Below, in pieces: positions 63,868 through 64,000 of a stretch of DNA of 64,000 nt (positions are counted from its first letter, which is position 1; each line of letters starts with the position of its first letter). The position numbers and the translations under genes were made by a program. The notes beneath the pieces were generated by a model that was not told the origin of the DNA, searched no databases, and saw nothing but the letters and a program-made list of their open reading frames with translations. The stretch covers positions 2,666,001 through 2,730,000 of the forward strand of contig NZ_JAFBCM010000001.1 of the NCBI RefSeq assembly GCF_016907715.1, given 5' to 3'. The stretch is from Tenggerimyces flavus (GTDB lineage: Bacteria; Actinomycetota; Actinomycetes; Propionibacteriales; Actinopolymorphaceae).

Positions 63868-64000
63868 CTAAAGCTTCCGGCGAGCCCTACGGCGGAGCTG
63901 CAGGATGCGGCCGGTGCCAGGAATGGCGACGATGAGCACGCCGGCGATCGCGGCGAACAGCAAGGCGACCCCCAGCGGGAGCGACCCCTCCGCGGCGAGG
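63868..64000 (-). CDS. C-terminal end of an unidentified membrane protein
   Basis: On the reverse strand the frame is open from the window edge to TAG at 63868-63870 and reads LAAEGSLPLGVALLFAAIAG, then VLIVAIPGTGRILQLRRRAR and RKL. This is one hydrophobic helix with a basic tail, as at the end of many membrane proteins. The family cannot be told from 43 residues. Confidence 0.5.
   Translation of the reverse strand, partial: LAAEGSLPLGVALLFAAIAGVLIVAIPGTGRILQLRRRARRKL

Overview
The window is high-GC bacterial DNA from an actinobacterium. Evidence seen: alanine/arginine-rich proteins with G/C third codon positions, many GTG starts, actinobacterial forms of ribosomal proteins (cysteine-free S4, L17 and S9 with terminal extensions), an F420-type (LLM) oxidoreductase, a DipZ protein and a mycothiol-type DinB protein. 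The gene set resembles Propionibacteriales such as Kribbella or Actinopolymorpha relatives, but that placement is an inference.

Bases 1-10900 hold the end of the spc ribosomal operon (rplO, secY, adk, map), an IS481-type insertion with a broken transposase, a DUF1707 protein, then infA-rpmJ-rpsM-rpsK-rpsD-rpoA-rplQ-truA and an RsmC-like methyltransferase. In most actinobacteria truA is followed closely by rplM-rpsI-glmM-glmS-coaA. Here rplM starts at 45905, so about 35 kb of accessory genes separate truA from rplM, and a further 6 kb separates glmM from glmS.

The accessory block (10.9-44.6 kb) contains: a NIPSNAP protein and a GlxA-like regulator; a frameshifted PucR-type regulator; two S9 peptidases facing each other, one of them the last gene of a peptide/nickel-type ABC importer operon; a sarcosine oxidase-like flavoprotein coupled to a P1 peptidase; a Gfo/Idh/MocA dehydrogenase behind a TetR gene with clear operators; a membrane diguanylate cyclase; a SigE-family sigma factor with a coupled membrane protein; an ABC-F ATPase; a DoxX-like protein; a GH88-SDR operon with a LacI-type operator; an LLM oxidoreductase and a deaminase; an MFS exporter with a His-rich tail; and a secreted 1904-residue amylopullulanase with two GH13 catalytic domains.

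A 1.25-kb non-coding stretch (44649-45904) carries two palindromic elements and a 143/144-bp tandem repeat array before rplM-rpsI-glmM. After that come two paralogous double-GNAT genes, a WYL regulator, a DinB protein, a GIY-YIG protein, a luciferase-domain protein, a Nei-type glycosylase, glmS, coaA and a LAL-type LuxR regulator. The right end has a duplicated fasciclin lipoprotein next to dipZ, the neighbourhood known from mycobacterial mpt83-dipZ-mpt70, then csbD and the end of an unidentified membrane protein.

Two families of intergenic palindromes recur. Family A is a pair of 21-bp palindromes in inverted orientation, found at 3.3, 44.7, 44.8, 52.8 and 52.9 kb; one copy is the target of the IS. 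Family B is built on GATCATGT-N2-ACATGATC and lies between four pairs of convergent genes at 24.9, 27.3, 33.0 and 63.6 kb; two of those copies sit in a 260-270 bp dispersed repeat. No tRNA, rRNA, CRISPR array or prophage was seen.
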